Positions 29,584-40,559 of a DNA stretch of 64,000 nucleotides are shown one piece after another; position 1 is the first letter of the stretch; each line of letters begins with the position of its first letter. The DNA lies in assembly GCA_009746045.1 (NCBI GenBank), contig RPFO01000016.1, positions 183,470-247,469 of the forward strand, given 5' to 3'. This DNA comes from Mesostigma viride (lineage: Eukaryota > Streptophyta > Mesostigmatophyceae > Mesostigmatales > Mesostigmataceae). A program made the position numbers and the translations under genes. The notes beneath the pieces were generated by a model. It ran no database searches, was not told the origin of the DNA, and saw only the letters and a program-made list of their open reading frames with translations.

Positions 29584-30180
29584 ATGGCTATACAGAGTGT
29601 GAGGGAGAATCTCATTGCCTCAAACGATGATGTTCTCATCAGGCGTTTTATCCATACATGTCGATACATTGATGATGTCATCGCTTTCGACAACCCTGAT
29701 TTCGCAACCCATTTGTATATCACCGCTGGTCTGCCTGGCATCTACCCGCAAGCGTCCCTCACATTAAAGCTCACGTCGGAGGATACTCATTGCAATTACC
29801 TCGATCTTAACATTACCCATAACAAGAAGGGCTGGCGTACGGCTATCTATGATAAGCGCAAGGATCCTAAATACCAGCAAATTCCTTTTATTCGTTACCC
29901 CGATATTCACAGTCTCCTTTCCCACACAGCAAAATATGGTGTTGTTCTTTCTCAGTTACATCGTTTTTCCCGTCTTTGTTCTTATCGTGTTGATTTCATC
30001 ACGACTCTTGTTGAACTCTTGCAGCGTTTATTGGTCAAAGACTATGACCGAGCCATTATGCTCCGTCAAGTCCGATGTTTTTTGCAACGTCACCCACATC
30101 TGTTCGGTGCTGCCCCTTGGCACAAGCTCTACAAACAGGTCGTGGACCGGCTGGATCGCATAGTATCTCCGCACATCTGA
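29584..30180 (+). CDS. Reverse transcriptase C-terminal fragment, IDD type
   Basis: 198 codons. The start is RT palm motif C, as RYIDDVIAF. Then come PQASLTLKLTSEDTHCNYLD, IYDKRKDPKYQQIPF, YPDIHSLLSHTAKYGVVLSQ and FSRLCSYRVDF. The YDKR..YGV.LSQL.R..R.C pattern is that of a widespread eukaryotic RT family that I associate, without certainty, with Penelope-like elements. It is not related to the LINE RT at 19466. The copy is 5'-truncated, beginning within the palm inside a LINE 3' end, and the ATG is fortuitous. Confidence 0.75.
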   Translation: MAIQSVRENLIASNDDVLIRRFIHTCRYIDDVIAFDNPDFATHLYITAGLPGIYPQASLTLKLTSEDTHCNYLDLNITHNKKGWRTAIYDKRKDPKYQQIPFIRYPDIHSLLSHTAKYGVVLSQLHRFSRLCSYRVDFITTLVELLQRLLVKDYDRAIMLRQVRCFLQRHPHLFGAAPWHKLYKQVVDRLDRIVSPHI

Positions 30181-30739
30181 ACCCTGTGATGCCAGATCTC
30201 CTTTGCGGCCGTTCCGAGCTTGGCACTGGATTCGTTGTCCACATCGTCGCGTCGCTGCCGCAACACGATGTTTTCTGGCATCCGCGGGCTTTTGGTTCCC
30301 GCCGCACATTTGAAAGTGCTGTCCTCCGGCTTTTTGCCTTTGCACCGTGTGCAGTTCTTGGACGTTTGGAATCATGGCATGGCTAACGTGATGACTGACT
30401 AGCTAGACCTTTTCAGTGGTTTTCCATTTGCGGGTATTTCCTCGTAAATGGTGGGAGAGCGATCGCAGCAATGGTGCTCACCACTAGACACTCCCGGCCA
30501 GTTAGGCTAGAAACACACGCCCTGATCAAGCATGCTGTTTCCGGCCCCACCGTCTAGGTCATCTAGTCGCTCCACACGTAAGCCAGCCATAATTTCAATG
30601 CACAAGGATACACATTTCCATCACCATTCATCTTCATCATCCTGAACGACTCGAAAACGCGGAAAAGATAACGGCAGGCTCGAGCTACCATGGTCCGGAT
30701 TCTCCCGATTTCTGGCCTGCGCTGGTTGTCTCTTTGATA
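29590..30739 (+). mobile_element. IDD-type RT element, 5'-truncated, with 3' region
   Basis: The coding end to 30180 is followed by a ~530-bp 3' region (30208-30739). That region recurs inverted at 36054-36584 and partly at 28570-28650. The 3' terminus is ..GCGCTGGTTGTCTC(C/T)TTGATA. Confidence 0.75.
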
Positions 30740-31076
30740 CAAGAGCTAGGACATGGCTTCTCGACAGAGAGCATCTCTCTGCATGGCATAGCATGGCTAA
30801 ATTCTTAATGCAACATCCATGGGGGGGTCCCATTATAGGCATGGCTTGGCTAAACATAGCCAGGGCGTAGCATGGCTGTACTAGGCTATGGCTGGTTGTG
30901 GACCGTGCGTTGGCGGCACGTGACTAGGTGTGTTGGCACAGCTAGGTTGCAAATAGTCTAGGCATGGCTGCCTTAGCGGCAGTGACGCCAAGGGTTACAA
31001 TCTAGGGCTATTGCTATTCTAGCCCGCTGGGGGCGTCCACATCTTGTGGTTGATCATCAGGTCCCCGCCCCTGGCC

Positions 31077-31569
31077 GGGCCCACTTCAAATGTTCCGCCG
31101 TCCAAGCCAAGTGTGTGACACTTTTGGTCGTTTTTCGCAAAAAAAAAATAAAATTTCGCACGAGTTCGCGTGATTTTCGCGTGATTTTCGCAAAATTTTC
31201 ACACATTTTCGCACGATTTCGCACGATTTCGCACAATTTTGCATGATTTCGCACAATTTCGCATGGATTTCAACCAAGGGTCGTTTTGGGGAGTGACGTT
31301 TGACAAAATTTCGCATGAATTCACACACGTTGTGCACATCAAAATTTTTTACCGTCGACATTTTTCACATGAAATTTCGCACAATTTCAGCAAATTTCGC
31401 ACAAATTCGCACGATTTCAGCAAATTTCACACGATTTCAGCATTTGCTTGAATTTCGCACAATTTCGCACGATTTCGCACGACGAATCACTCTGCAGAGT
31501 GACGATCGTCGAAAAAGTCAAAAAAACGACCAAAAGTGTCACACTTTTCGGAACATTTGAAGTGGGCCC
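31077..31569. mobile_element. TIR element with perfect 21-bp termini and TTTCGCAC repeats
   Basis: 31077-31097 and 31549-31569 are perfect inverted repeats (starting GGGCCCACTTCAAATG). A second inverted block follows inside (GTGTGACACTTTTGGTCG-like on the left, its complement on the right). The interior is an array of TTTCGCACGA/TTTCGCACAA units. No transposase. It is inserted in a minus-strand LINE ORF1 remnant, and the flanks share GGCC as a possible short duplication. Confidence 0.85.
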
Positions 31570-32290
31570 GGCCCCCTCCAGTACACCTTGGGCTTCTGGG
31601 GGTCCTGCTTATGGCGGAGGTATTCCGGCCACAGGTCGCGTCGCTGCTGTTGCTGAGCGGGGGTGAGGTCGTCATCCAGCGTCCAGGTGAGGTCGTGCCT
31701 ATAGTAGGCGTGCATGTACAAGGCCACTGTCTAACTATTCTACACTACTACTGCTGTATTCCCCTAAGCTGGGGCATCTGGAGTCGTTGGGGCCGCGGTG
31801 CTCGCTGGGGTCGCGTGCTAGGGCTTGTGGCCGACGTAGATGGCCGCCCCCTTCCAGTACACCCGCTGTCCCGCCTTGGTCTGCCGGAGCTGGAGGTAGG
31901 TCGGCCATAGCTCCCGTCGCCGTTGTTGCTGCACCGGGGTCAAGTCGTCGTCCACGGTGAAGGGAGTGTTCTCGAGCCGCTTGCGGCGTTTGAGAAACGA
32001 AAACTTGTCCGCTGGGCTCTTAAATATGTGAAGAAGCGGGGGCACCCCTGCCTTACCCCGCGCGCGGGGAAGGCGGTGGGCGGCCAGCTTAATCTCACCA
32101 AGAAGGCCCTTGCGATCAAGGATTTTGCTCTCAAACGCACGTGCAAGCTTCTCGGAGCTTTCACCTTCCTCCAGGTCGAAGTTCTTGAGTATGGCGTTAA
32201 GGCTGCGTTTGGCGAGCTCGGCCTCCTCGTGAAGGTCGAGCTTCTGCTGCTAGAGCTGTGCTGCAACGGCGGAGGTGGTGGAGGTGGTGT
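31570..32290 (-). pseudogene. LINE ORF1/endonuclease-proximal remnants
   Basis: Minus-strand frames carry two related blocks: LDDDLTPAQQQQRRDLWPEY..VYWRG (31727-31580) and VDDDLTPVQQQRRRELWPTY..VYWKGAAIYVG (32000-31820). The second is preceded by ADKFSFLKRRKRLENT. The DDLTP.QQ.RR..LWP motif is common in algal and plant LINE proteins. Frame breaks occur, and the TIR element at 31077-31569 splits the first block's continuation. Confidence 0.65.
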
Positions 32291-32309
32291 GTTGCTTACG
32301 GCCAGTGAT

Positions 32310-33165
32310 TAAATTATAAATTAAATTAAATTATAACATGCCTCCGTTGCATGGGAGATCATGTAGCACATATTCCTTGAAGGATGGGTGGAGCTGGCTG
32401 GAGCCTGACACCGCCGACGATGTGGACACCCGCATCGGCCTGGCCTGGGCTAGGCTTTGTTCGCTCAACACCTACTGGCGCTCCAAGGGCCTGGGCGACC
32501 ACCGCAAGCGCATGCTCTTCAAGGTCCTCGTCCTCACGGTGCTCACGTATGGCGCCGAGGCGTGGACACTCACACCCACACTGGCAGCTAGGCTAGACGG
32601 CACATGTGCAGTTCACAGGATGCTCCGACAGGTCCTGAACGTAGGGTTTTCCAAGCGCCCGTCATCAGAGTCTTTGTATCAGGGCATGCCTCGTATTTGG
32701 ACGAGATTAGACAGCGTAGGATAGCATTTGTAGGACACCTTGCTCGCACTAGCCAGGTCGACACCGCCCTTGGTCTAGCTGGCAGGCCCCCAGCGGCTTG
32801 GCCAGCCAGGGCGGCACATTCTGACCTGGCCTGGCCCCAAGGACATTCCCAAAAAGGTAGGGAAACATGTCACGAACTACGTACAGATGTTGCTGGATGA
32901 CCTACTGGTCCCAGCCCAGTTTGAATACCGCATCCACTCTCTCTCCCTTCTTTGGACTGCCATGCAGAACAAGACGCGGTGGCAGAAGATATTGTCAAGG
33001 CTCACACGCCCGACCCTGTGGGCAAACCCCCTCCCCCCAAGAGGAGGAGGCGTTTTGACGAGTAGGGCAGTTAGGATTTTTCTAGACTAGGTAGATTAGC
33101 GTTAGGATAGAACTAGATTACGCGGCTCTCTCCTTTCCACCACCATCAAGGAATATTAAAAAATT
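32310..33165 (+). mobile_element. LINE 3' half, plus strand
   Basis: 32310-32390 is a minus-strand tail. From 32400 the plus strand encodes DTADDVDTRIGLAWARL, LFKVLVLTVLTYGAEAWTLT, MLRQVLNVGFSKR..SLYQGM and IRQRRIAFVGHLARTSQVDT, then WTAMQNKTRWQKI and KRRRRFDE-type ends with several frameshifts, a stop near 33065 and 3' UTR to 33165. This is the thumb and C-terminal region of a LINE. Confidence 0.85.
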
Positions 33166-33795
33166 AAATTAAATTATAACATGCCTCCGTGGGGAGGTCA
33201 TGTAGCACATATTTCATGATGGATGGGGTGGAGGAAGCCGCGTGATCGAACTATCCTAACTCTATCTAGAAAATCCTAACTGCACTACTCATCAAAACGC
33301 CTCCTCCGCTTGGGGGGAGGTGGCTTGCCCACAGGGTCGGGCGTGTGTGCCTTGACAATCTTCTTCCACCGCTCCTTGTCCTGCATGGCAGTCCAAAGAG
33401 GGGAGAGAGAGTGGATGCGGTGCTCAAACTGGGCTGGGACCACGAGGTCGTCCAGCAGCATCTGAACGTAGTTGGTGACAGGTTTCCCTACCCTTTTGGG
33501 AATGTCCTTGGGGCCAGGCCAGGTCAGAATGTGCCGCCCTGGCTGTCCAAGCCGCTGGGGGCCGGCCAGACCAAGGGTGGTGTCGACCTGGCTGGTGCGT
33601 GCAAGGTGTCCTACAAATGCTATCCTACGCTGTCTAATCTCGTCCGAAACACGAGGCATGCCATGATACAGAGACTCTGATGACGGACGCTCGGAAAAAC
33701 CTACATTAAGGACCTGCCGGAGCATCCTGTAAACTGTGCCGTCGAGCCGAGCTGCCAGCTTGGGGGGGAGGGTCCACGCCTCGGCGCCATACGTG
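33166..33795 (-). mobile_element. LINE 3' half, minus strand
   Basis: A mirror copy of 32600-33165: TTTAA tail and hairpin at 33166-33230, then minus-strand coding 33725-33285 (MLRQVLNVGFSERPSSESLY.., ..WTAMQDKERWKKIVKAHTPD). Together with the preceding element it makes a large inverted repeat. Confidence 0.85.
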
Positions 33796-34925
33796 AATCA
33801 TCAAGGAATATGTGCTACATGATCTCCCAACGGAGGCATGTTATAGTTTAATTTAATTTAATTTAATTTAATTTAATTAATTTAATTTAATTAATTTCCA
33901 GTCCCCATCACTGGCCATCGCTTCAAACTGTTGGGGAGCATGCTCCCTGACACCGCCGACGATGTGGACATCCGCATCGGCCTGGCCTGGGCCAGGCTCC
34001 GTTCGCTCAACACCTACTGGCGCTCGAAGGGCCTGCATGGGCGAGCACTGCAAGCGCATGCTCTTCAAGGTCCTCGTCCTCGCAGTGCATGCTCACGTGG
34101 CGCCGAGGCGTGGACACTCACGGCAACACTGGCAGCTAAGCTAGACGGCACGGTTTACAGGATGCTCCGACAGGTCCTGAACGTAGGGTTTTCCAAACGT
34201 AGGTCATTAGAGTCTTTGTATCAGGGTATGCCTCGTATTTCGGACGAGATTAGGCAGCGTAGGATAGCATTTGTACGCAGGACACCTTGCTCGCACCAGC
34301 CAGGTGGACACCACCCTTAGTAGTCTGGCCGGCCCCCAGCGGCTTGGCCAGCCAGGGCGGCATATTTTTACCTGGCCTGGCCCCAAGGACATTCCAAAAA
34401 GGGTAGGGAAATGTTCATGCCACGAACTACACCCAGATGTTGCTAGCCGACCTGGTGGTCCCAGCCCAGTTTGAACACCGCATCCACTCTCTCCCACGCT
34501 ATACTTGTTATGCTACGCTTACATGGGTCTTATTGCACCCACAGTTTGCCGGATCGTTAGCGTGTCCGTTTAGCTAGCGCGCCCGAATGCAGCTGTGGCA
34601 TGCCTTTGGCATGAAGGAGACTGGGGGTCTCTGCCCTTTCTCCTGTAGTGCACACACAGGGATTAAAAGCACTTCGGTGCTCCGTGACTCCCCAACGGGA
34701 GCACGAGTTTAATTAATTAATTAATTAATCCACTCTCTCTCCCTTCTTTGGACTGCCATGCAGAACAAAACGTGGTGGCAGAAGATTGTCAAGGCTCACA
34801 CGCCAGCCCCTGTGGCCAAGCCACCTCCCCCCAAGAGGAGGAGGCGTTTTGATGAGTAGTGTAGTTGGGATTTTCTAGACTAGATAGCTTAGAGTTAGGT
34901 TAGTTCGATTACGCGGCTTCCTCCA
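33795..34925 (+). mobile_element. LINE 3' half, plus strand, with nested insertion
   Basis: After another LINE 3' tail (33795-33900), coding runs from about 33915: DTADDVDIRIGLAWARLRS.., MLRQVLNVGFSKRRS, HLARTSQVD. It is broken at about 34497 by an inserted LINE tail and resumes at 34727 to a stop near 34857. Its 3' UTR is lost at 34930. Confidence 0.82.
34497..34727 (+). mobile_element. Nested 5'-truncated LINE tail with target-site duplication
   Basis: A 228-bp LINE 3' end (GTGTCCGTTTAGCTAGCG..GGGATTAAAAGCACTTCGGT, hairpin ACTCCCCAACGGGA, then TTAATTAAT tail) splits the host LINE. The host sequence TCCACTCTCTC is present on both sides. Confidence 0.85.
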
Positions 34926-34927
34926 CT

Positions 34928-35420
34928 CCACCCATTAATTAAATAGTTAGACTCGTGCTCCCGTTGGGGAGTCACGGAGCATTAATTAATTAATTAATTA
35001 GACTCATGCTCCCGTTGGGGAGTCACGGAGCATTAACCCCGATGGATGGATGTCCAGATGGATGGGGACACACAATCCTACCGGTCTAATCTATCCGTAC
35101 AACATCAAGCCAGTTCTATTCTAAGCTCTCTACCCTAGGGGTCCTGTCTGGCGTGCTTCCCGCGTGTTTGCAAACGCGGGCGCTTCCCCACGGGAGGGGG
35201 TTCGTTGTCCCCTATGACCTGGGCCCACTTGGCATTGTCCATCATCTTGCTCCAAATCACGGAGAGGCCTAGCCCCCCCATGTCTTTACTAGCTGTTCTT
35301 TGAAGGTGCGGGCCTTGCGGCGGCGAGCCTTGCGGGGCCCGGCCCACGTAAGGAGGTGCCGGCCAGGCTGAGCTGGGTGCAGCCCCGCGGGGGGGGCACG
35401 TGAGGTGTCTATAGGGACTG
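34928..35420 (-). mobile_element. Minus-strand LINE 3' ends
   Basis: Two consecutive minus-strand tails and hairpins (34948-34982 and 35003-35035) are followed by a minus-strand LINE C-terminus (GGLGLSVIWSKMMDNAKWAQV, 35290-35200). It is homologous to plus-strand 20985-21060. Confidence 0.78.
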
Positions 35421-35479
35421 GAAAGGGAAAGGGTAAGATTAAAAGAGTTTCCCGGCAAAGTCGATGGCAGCAGCGGAGG

Positions 35480-36725
35480 CACGCGGCTCAAATTTGGCCG
35501 ACAATTATGGTTTTGCAAGCGCCTTATGAGGGAGCTTCAGGACTGACCTACGGCGCCGAGACCTGGACACTGACGCAGGAGCTAGAGCAACGACGAGTTC
35601 GCTCGACGACAACGTCGTCACCAAGATGCTGCGCGAGGCCCTTAACCTCCCCTTTAGCTTGCACATTAGTAATGAGGATTTGAACGCTGATTTACCCTAT
35701 GTTTCCCACACTCTTAGGCACAGGCGCATGGGCCTAGCCGAGCACCTGGCCCGCGCACAGATCAGGAAGACACATGAGATAGACTAGCTGGCACCAAGCC
35801 CGCCCAGCCTGGGCGTCATGTCCTCACCTGGCGTGCCCCAGGCCGCGCGCGGCAGGGCCGCCACCTGTGAACTTTTCGTGATAGACTCTGCATATGGACC
35901 TGTGCTACCCTAGATGTGACGGGCTCAGACCCGGGTGCCCAGCCTCCTGGTTTGTCTGTCATATGGAGGCAGATGGTACGCAAGGATAGATGGCAAGTAG
36001 TGATGAAGGAGACCACCCCCAAGTCGGTGGGGGCTCCGCGTGTGACCGCGTATCAAGGAGACAACCAGCGCATGCCAGAAATCGGGAGAATCCGGACCAT
36101 GGTAGCTCGAGCATGCCGTTATCTTGTCCGCGTGTTCGAGTCGTTCAGGATGATGAATATGAATGGTGATGGAAGTGTGTAGCCTTGTGCATTGGAATTT
36201 TGGCTGGCTTACGTGTAGAGCGACTAGATGGCCTAGACGGTGGGGCCGGAAACATCTTGCTTGATCAGGGCGTGTGTTTCGGGCCACTGGCCGGGAGTGT
36301 CTAGGGGTAAGCACCATTGCTGCGATCGCTCTCCCACCATTTATGAGGAAATACCCGCAAATGGGAAATCACTGAAAAGGTCTAGCTAGTCAGTCATTAC
36401 GTTAACCATGCCATGATTCCAAACGTCCAAGAGCTGCACACGGTGCAAAGGCGAAAATCCGGAGGACAGCACTTTCAAATCATGATGTGCGGCAGGAACC
36501 AAAAGCCCGCGTATGCTAGAAAACATCGTGTTGCTGCAGCGACGCGACGATGTGGACAACGAATCCAGTTCCAGGCTCGGAACGGCGTATGGCATTCATA
36601 GCGATTCGGGCCGTGGTGACCACAACCCTGTAACCAGGACCTAGATAGCTTACCGGCTCATCCATTCCATCCGATGTTCCCCTCCCACTGAGGACTTACG
36701 CTCACGTGACGCAGTCACGTGTCTA
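35480..36725 (+). mobile_element. LINE C-terminal fragment with inserted RT-element 3' end
   Basis: Plus-strand remnants LTYGAETWTLTQELEQ, KMLREALNLPFSLHISNEDL and HRRMGLAEHLARAQI are followed by the GLSVIWRQMVRKDRWQ region. It continues as in 14241-14512 but is split at 36054-36584 by an inverted copy of the IDD-type RT element's 3' region. Confidence 0.8.
36054..36584 (-). mobile_element. IDD-type RT element, 3' region only, inverted copy
   Basis: Reverse complement of 30208-30739 with moderate divergence. GCGTAT occurs on both sides (36048-36053 and 36585-36590). The uninterrupted paralogue at 14360 has a single GTAT, so at least 4 bp were duplicated on insertion. Confidence 0.82.
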
Positions 36726-38104
36726 TTAAGTAATTAATGAATTAATGAGGGAGCTTACCTAGCAGCCCTGCGAAAGGGGAAGTTAGTAGGCCCAAAACCC
36801 TGCTAGATGGCCGCTGTTGTTGAAACAGTTAACTTTGTTGCTTTGTCTGGTCGTGGTGGCTCCAAGGGTTTACAGCGACATTGGCCCTGCACTTAATATA
36901 ATAGTGGGACAACTTCTTTGTTGGTACAGATTGGGAGGAGTGTGATGAGTTTACGGAGCGTAATGGTTCGGGAAGGGAAGTGGCCCTGTCCAACACGGTA
37001 GAAGTCTTTACGAAGGTGTCCTTAGGGTTCCCGATGGTATGAAGCGGCAAATCTGCCGTCCTCGTGCAGACGGATAGCAACGTGCTATGGTAACTGTAGG
37101 GGTTAGCTATGACAATGGGTCAGCAGCAAGGCTATATATTACAGTCTCCCATGCACACACCGACTGACGGAGCACGAGTGCTAAGCCCAGGCCCGAGGTA
37201 TAGGAAGAACATGACACACTGGGTCCCCCTTATGACATGAAGGAGTGTCTGGAGTGAGCACATGGGTAAGTCAATTTCATGTCATGCCGCTTGTGGTGGG
37301 GGAGGCGGACAACGACGTGGCAGCCATCCGTGCACCAATTATGCCTGTATAGTTCCACTTGATTGAAGGCCAATGGAAAGGACATGTGAAATGCAGGCAA
37401 GCAAACAAGGGTACTAAACACGTTAAGAACAACGACATAAGCATCTCCACAATACCTGCATAAAGTACACGACTTCCTGTCGGCACTGGTGTGTCCCCAT
37501 TATGTTTCCCGTGCGCTCATGATGCCCCTGATAGACAGTTGCCATCATGTGGAATGGCGCAGATCCTCATGGCACTTGGAGGGTAAATTGCTGAAGGCCT
37601 GTGGTGAGTACTAGTAACACCATGCTCACCGGCAGTAACGTGTAACCACAAGTACTCGAAAGATTGGGTAGTGCGCGGCATTAACTTCATGTCGCCACAT
37701 CGGGCAATAGGCATGGATATCCCTGCCTATTCGATATATATGAGCGACGTCGTCGGATTACCCACTCGCCAAGTCAAGGACTTCCCGAAAAGCGAGCGGG
37801 CGCGCTAAAGAAGAGTTACATTCGACCAGGAATCATCAACACGCCCAGCTCGCTAAATCTTGCTAAATCGCACAGCGCCGATGCAGGCCGAACCAACAAT
37901 TTCAACAAATATTAGGCTGCAGCTTTCACGGGGTTAAAATTATCGCTCTATTTCAAACAAATGACATTCCGATCACTGTCAGCAATGTTTGCAAGCACTC
38001 ATATGCCCCAGAATCGATGTCTAGTGCAGCACCGCCATTACTATCACCGGCCAGGCTGTCTTTTAAGGTCTTTTGCCCCGCACACGCAGTGAAATGTTCC
38101 GCCC
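36726..38104. other. No gene recognised
   Basis: Begins with a short TTAATTAATGAATTAATG tract. Only small minus-strand frames are present (36829-37080, 37230-37486 and 37517-37714), without recognisable similarity or supporting splice structure. Confidence 0.4.
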
Positions 38105-39821
38105 TAAGGCCCGGTCTATACGGATTTTAAGTTAAAACCGAACCGGTCATTTTTAGCTGAAAATTGGGTCCGGAGGTAAAAATTTCAGTCTATACGAAAC
38201 TCAACTGTCTGGACCGCAAGTAGAGTGGTTCCCGCCAAGTCGATGACGTGGCGCCAGCTCCGTGCCCGGGCAATCAGGCAATTACAGGCAATTAAACCCA
38301 AAACACTGACGGCGGGGAAGGGGAAGATGACCCGCGGTCGCCAGCCATGGCGGACAATGCCGAAGGAGATGGACCATTGCTGCCACCCGAAGCGCGAAAT
38401 CATTGCGTGCCATGCGGATTCGCCCATGGGAAAACGCCGAAGTGGACGATGAGAGAAAAAGCGCGTTTCGGGCATGTCCTAATTGACGAAAGCATCCGAG
38501 CAGCGTATTTTAAAGGATATATCGGTTTCTTTTTACTTTTTATGATGATTTGTAGTCGTAAACTTGCAAGGGTGGCCAGAGATCGCCGAATCTAGCGACC
38601 ATGCTGCACAACTTTGGTGTGCCGCAATGCGCCATTATGCGGCCACCGCCTGGGCTAAGGTAATGCCAGCCACGCCAGGTAAAGCTGAGTTATCGTTTCC
38701 TTGTCGACGTATGACGTTTAGGTATACGTTCTAGCTTGTGTAGCACATTCTTTTTGCATTATTCATGTTCTTTCTTGACCATGGCCTGGCCCCTTCCTAA
38801 AACACCATTCATAGATGCCTCCCTCAGTCAGTTGACCTGCCATAGTGTGATGGTGATAAGTTTTAGAGGTTGTATGGGTTTGAATACCTCCATATATGTT
38901 TGTTATACAATTCCCACACACATATTGCATGAGTGAGAGGCAGTTGGCTGGTCTCTGTGGCATCATCAAGCATGTAACCGGTGAGTAGAAGCTTCCCATT
39001 GTCAGCATGTGCCACCAGGTGTGCTGCAGGCCATCACCTGGCAAGCTATAGCAGCTTAGGCCTAGTTTATCCTTGCTAGGGCAAGCTGAAATAGGCTTAA
39101 CATCACTAGTTTGTTGGTGGCTGCCTCCTAGAATGCATGCCTTGCGTAGGGTGTCCGTACCACGTTACCTACGTGCATGGACAAGGTGGCAGCTGCACAT
39201 AGGTGCCATGTAAGGGCAGTGTGATGATGCAGTTATGTTTCCCCATCATTGTGGAAGGGAAATGTATTGTATGGCATGGTTGGTGGCCTTATTAGTAGGT
39301 AGCATGCCAAGCCCTACCCCCTTGGTTGCTTTTTACCAATGGTACCCCTATGGGCTGTACTGGGTGTAGCTGCTGGTATACCCAACCAAGTGATGACCCC
39401 AATGGCTCAAACTGCTCAGCAACTAATTGTTTATCATCCCTGAAGTGGTAGGTGCCTAGCTCTCATAACATGATTCAAAATGCACATTCTACCAAAACTG
39501 AAAACGCGCGTCTTGACCGCCCTGACTTTGACGGTAGTTATACATGGCCTACCCTGCATATATGTAAGGTTGTGATGTATCAACCGGAAGAGCAACTCAT
39601 GGACATGCTTGGCCCCCAAGGACAGCCATTGGATATGGGTAGGTTGGATGGCATCTGGTTTGCTAAGTTGTGAAGTTACAGCCGATGCATTGGCAGTATT
39701 TCTGCCCATTTAGGGGTTAAGTTTGACAACTGTGATGGTCATCAACTACCATTGCACATGCATCCTTTTTGACATTACAATAGCGGGATTAGGCAACATT
39801 CTCATCCTCACCGCTTGTGGG

Positions 39822-40556
39822 TAGAAAAAAAATGGCAACCAAGCACCATGCCACACGTGGCACACTCAAGCATACACCAAGGTGGGTAAAAAAAACTGGC
39901 AACCATACACCATGCCACACGTGGCACACTCAAGCATACACCAAGGTAGGTAAAAAAAACTGGCAACCAAACACCATGCCACACGCGGCACAGTCAAGCA
40001 TTATACACCAAGGTGGGTAAAAAAAACTGGCAACCAAACACCATGCCACACGTGGCACACTCAAGCATTATACACCAAGGTGGGTAAAAAAAACTGGCAA
40101 CCAAACACCATGCCACACGTGGCACACTCAAGCATACACCAAGGTGGGTAAAAAAAACTGGCAACCATACACCATGCCACACGTGGCACACTCAAGCATA
40201 CACCAAGGTAGGTAAAAAAAACTGGCAACCAAACACCATGCCACACGCGGCACAGTCAAGCATTATACACCAAGGTGGGTAAAAAAAACTGGCAACCAAA
40301 CACCATGCCACACGTGGCACACTCAAGCATTATACACCAAGGTGGGTAAAAAAAACTGGCAACCAAACACCATGCCACACGTGGCACACTCAAGCATACA
40401 CCAAGGTGGGTAAAAGAAACTGGCAACCAAACACCATGCCACACGTGGCACACTCAAGCATTATTATACACCAAGGTGGGTAAAAAAAACTGGCAACCAA
40501 ACACCATGCCACACGTGGCACACTCAAGCATTATACACCAAGGTGGGTAAAAAAAG
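39822..40556 (+). repeat. 12-copy 63-68-bp tandem array inside the Harbinger element
   Basis: Units start GGTGGGTAAAAAAAACTGGC and contain ACCATGCCACACGTGGCAC. A 5-bp indel (TATAC) separates long and short forms. The variant with CGCGGCACAGTC recurs 262 bp apart (39945 and 40207), indicating a four-unit higher-order repeat. Every unit has the palindromic CCACACGTGG (CACGTG variant in two units). Confidence 0.92.
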
Positions 40557-40559
40557 CTG

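Noticed and set aside
39822-40556. CRISPR-like array
   Set aside because: Direct tandem units without variable spacers, located inside a eukaryotic transposon.
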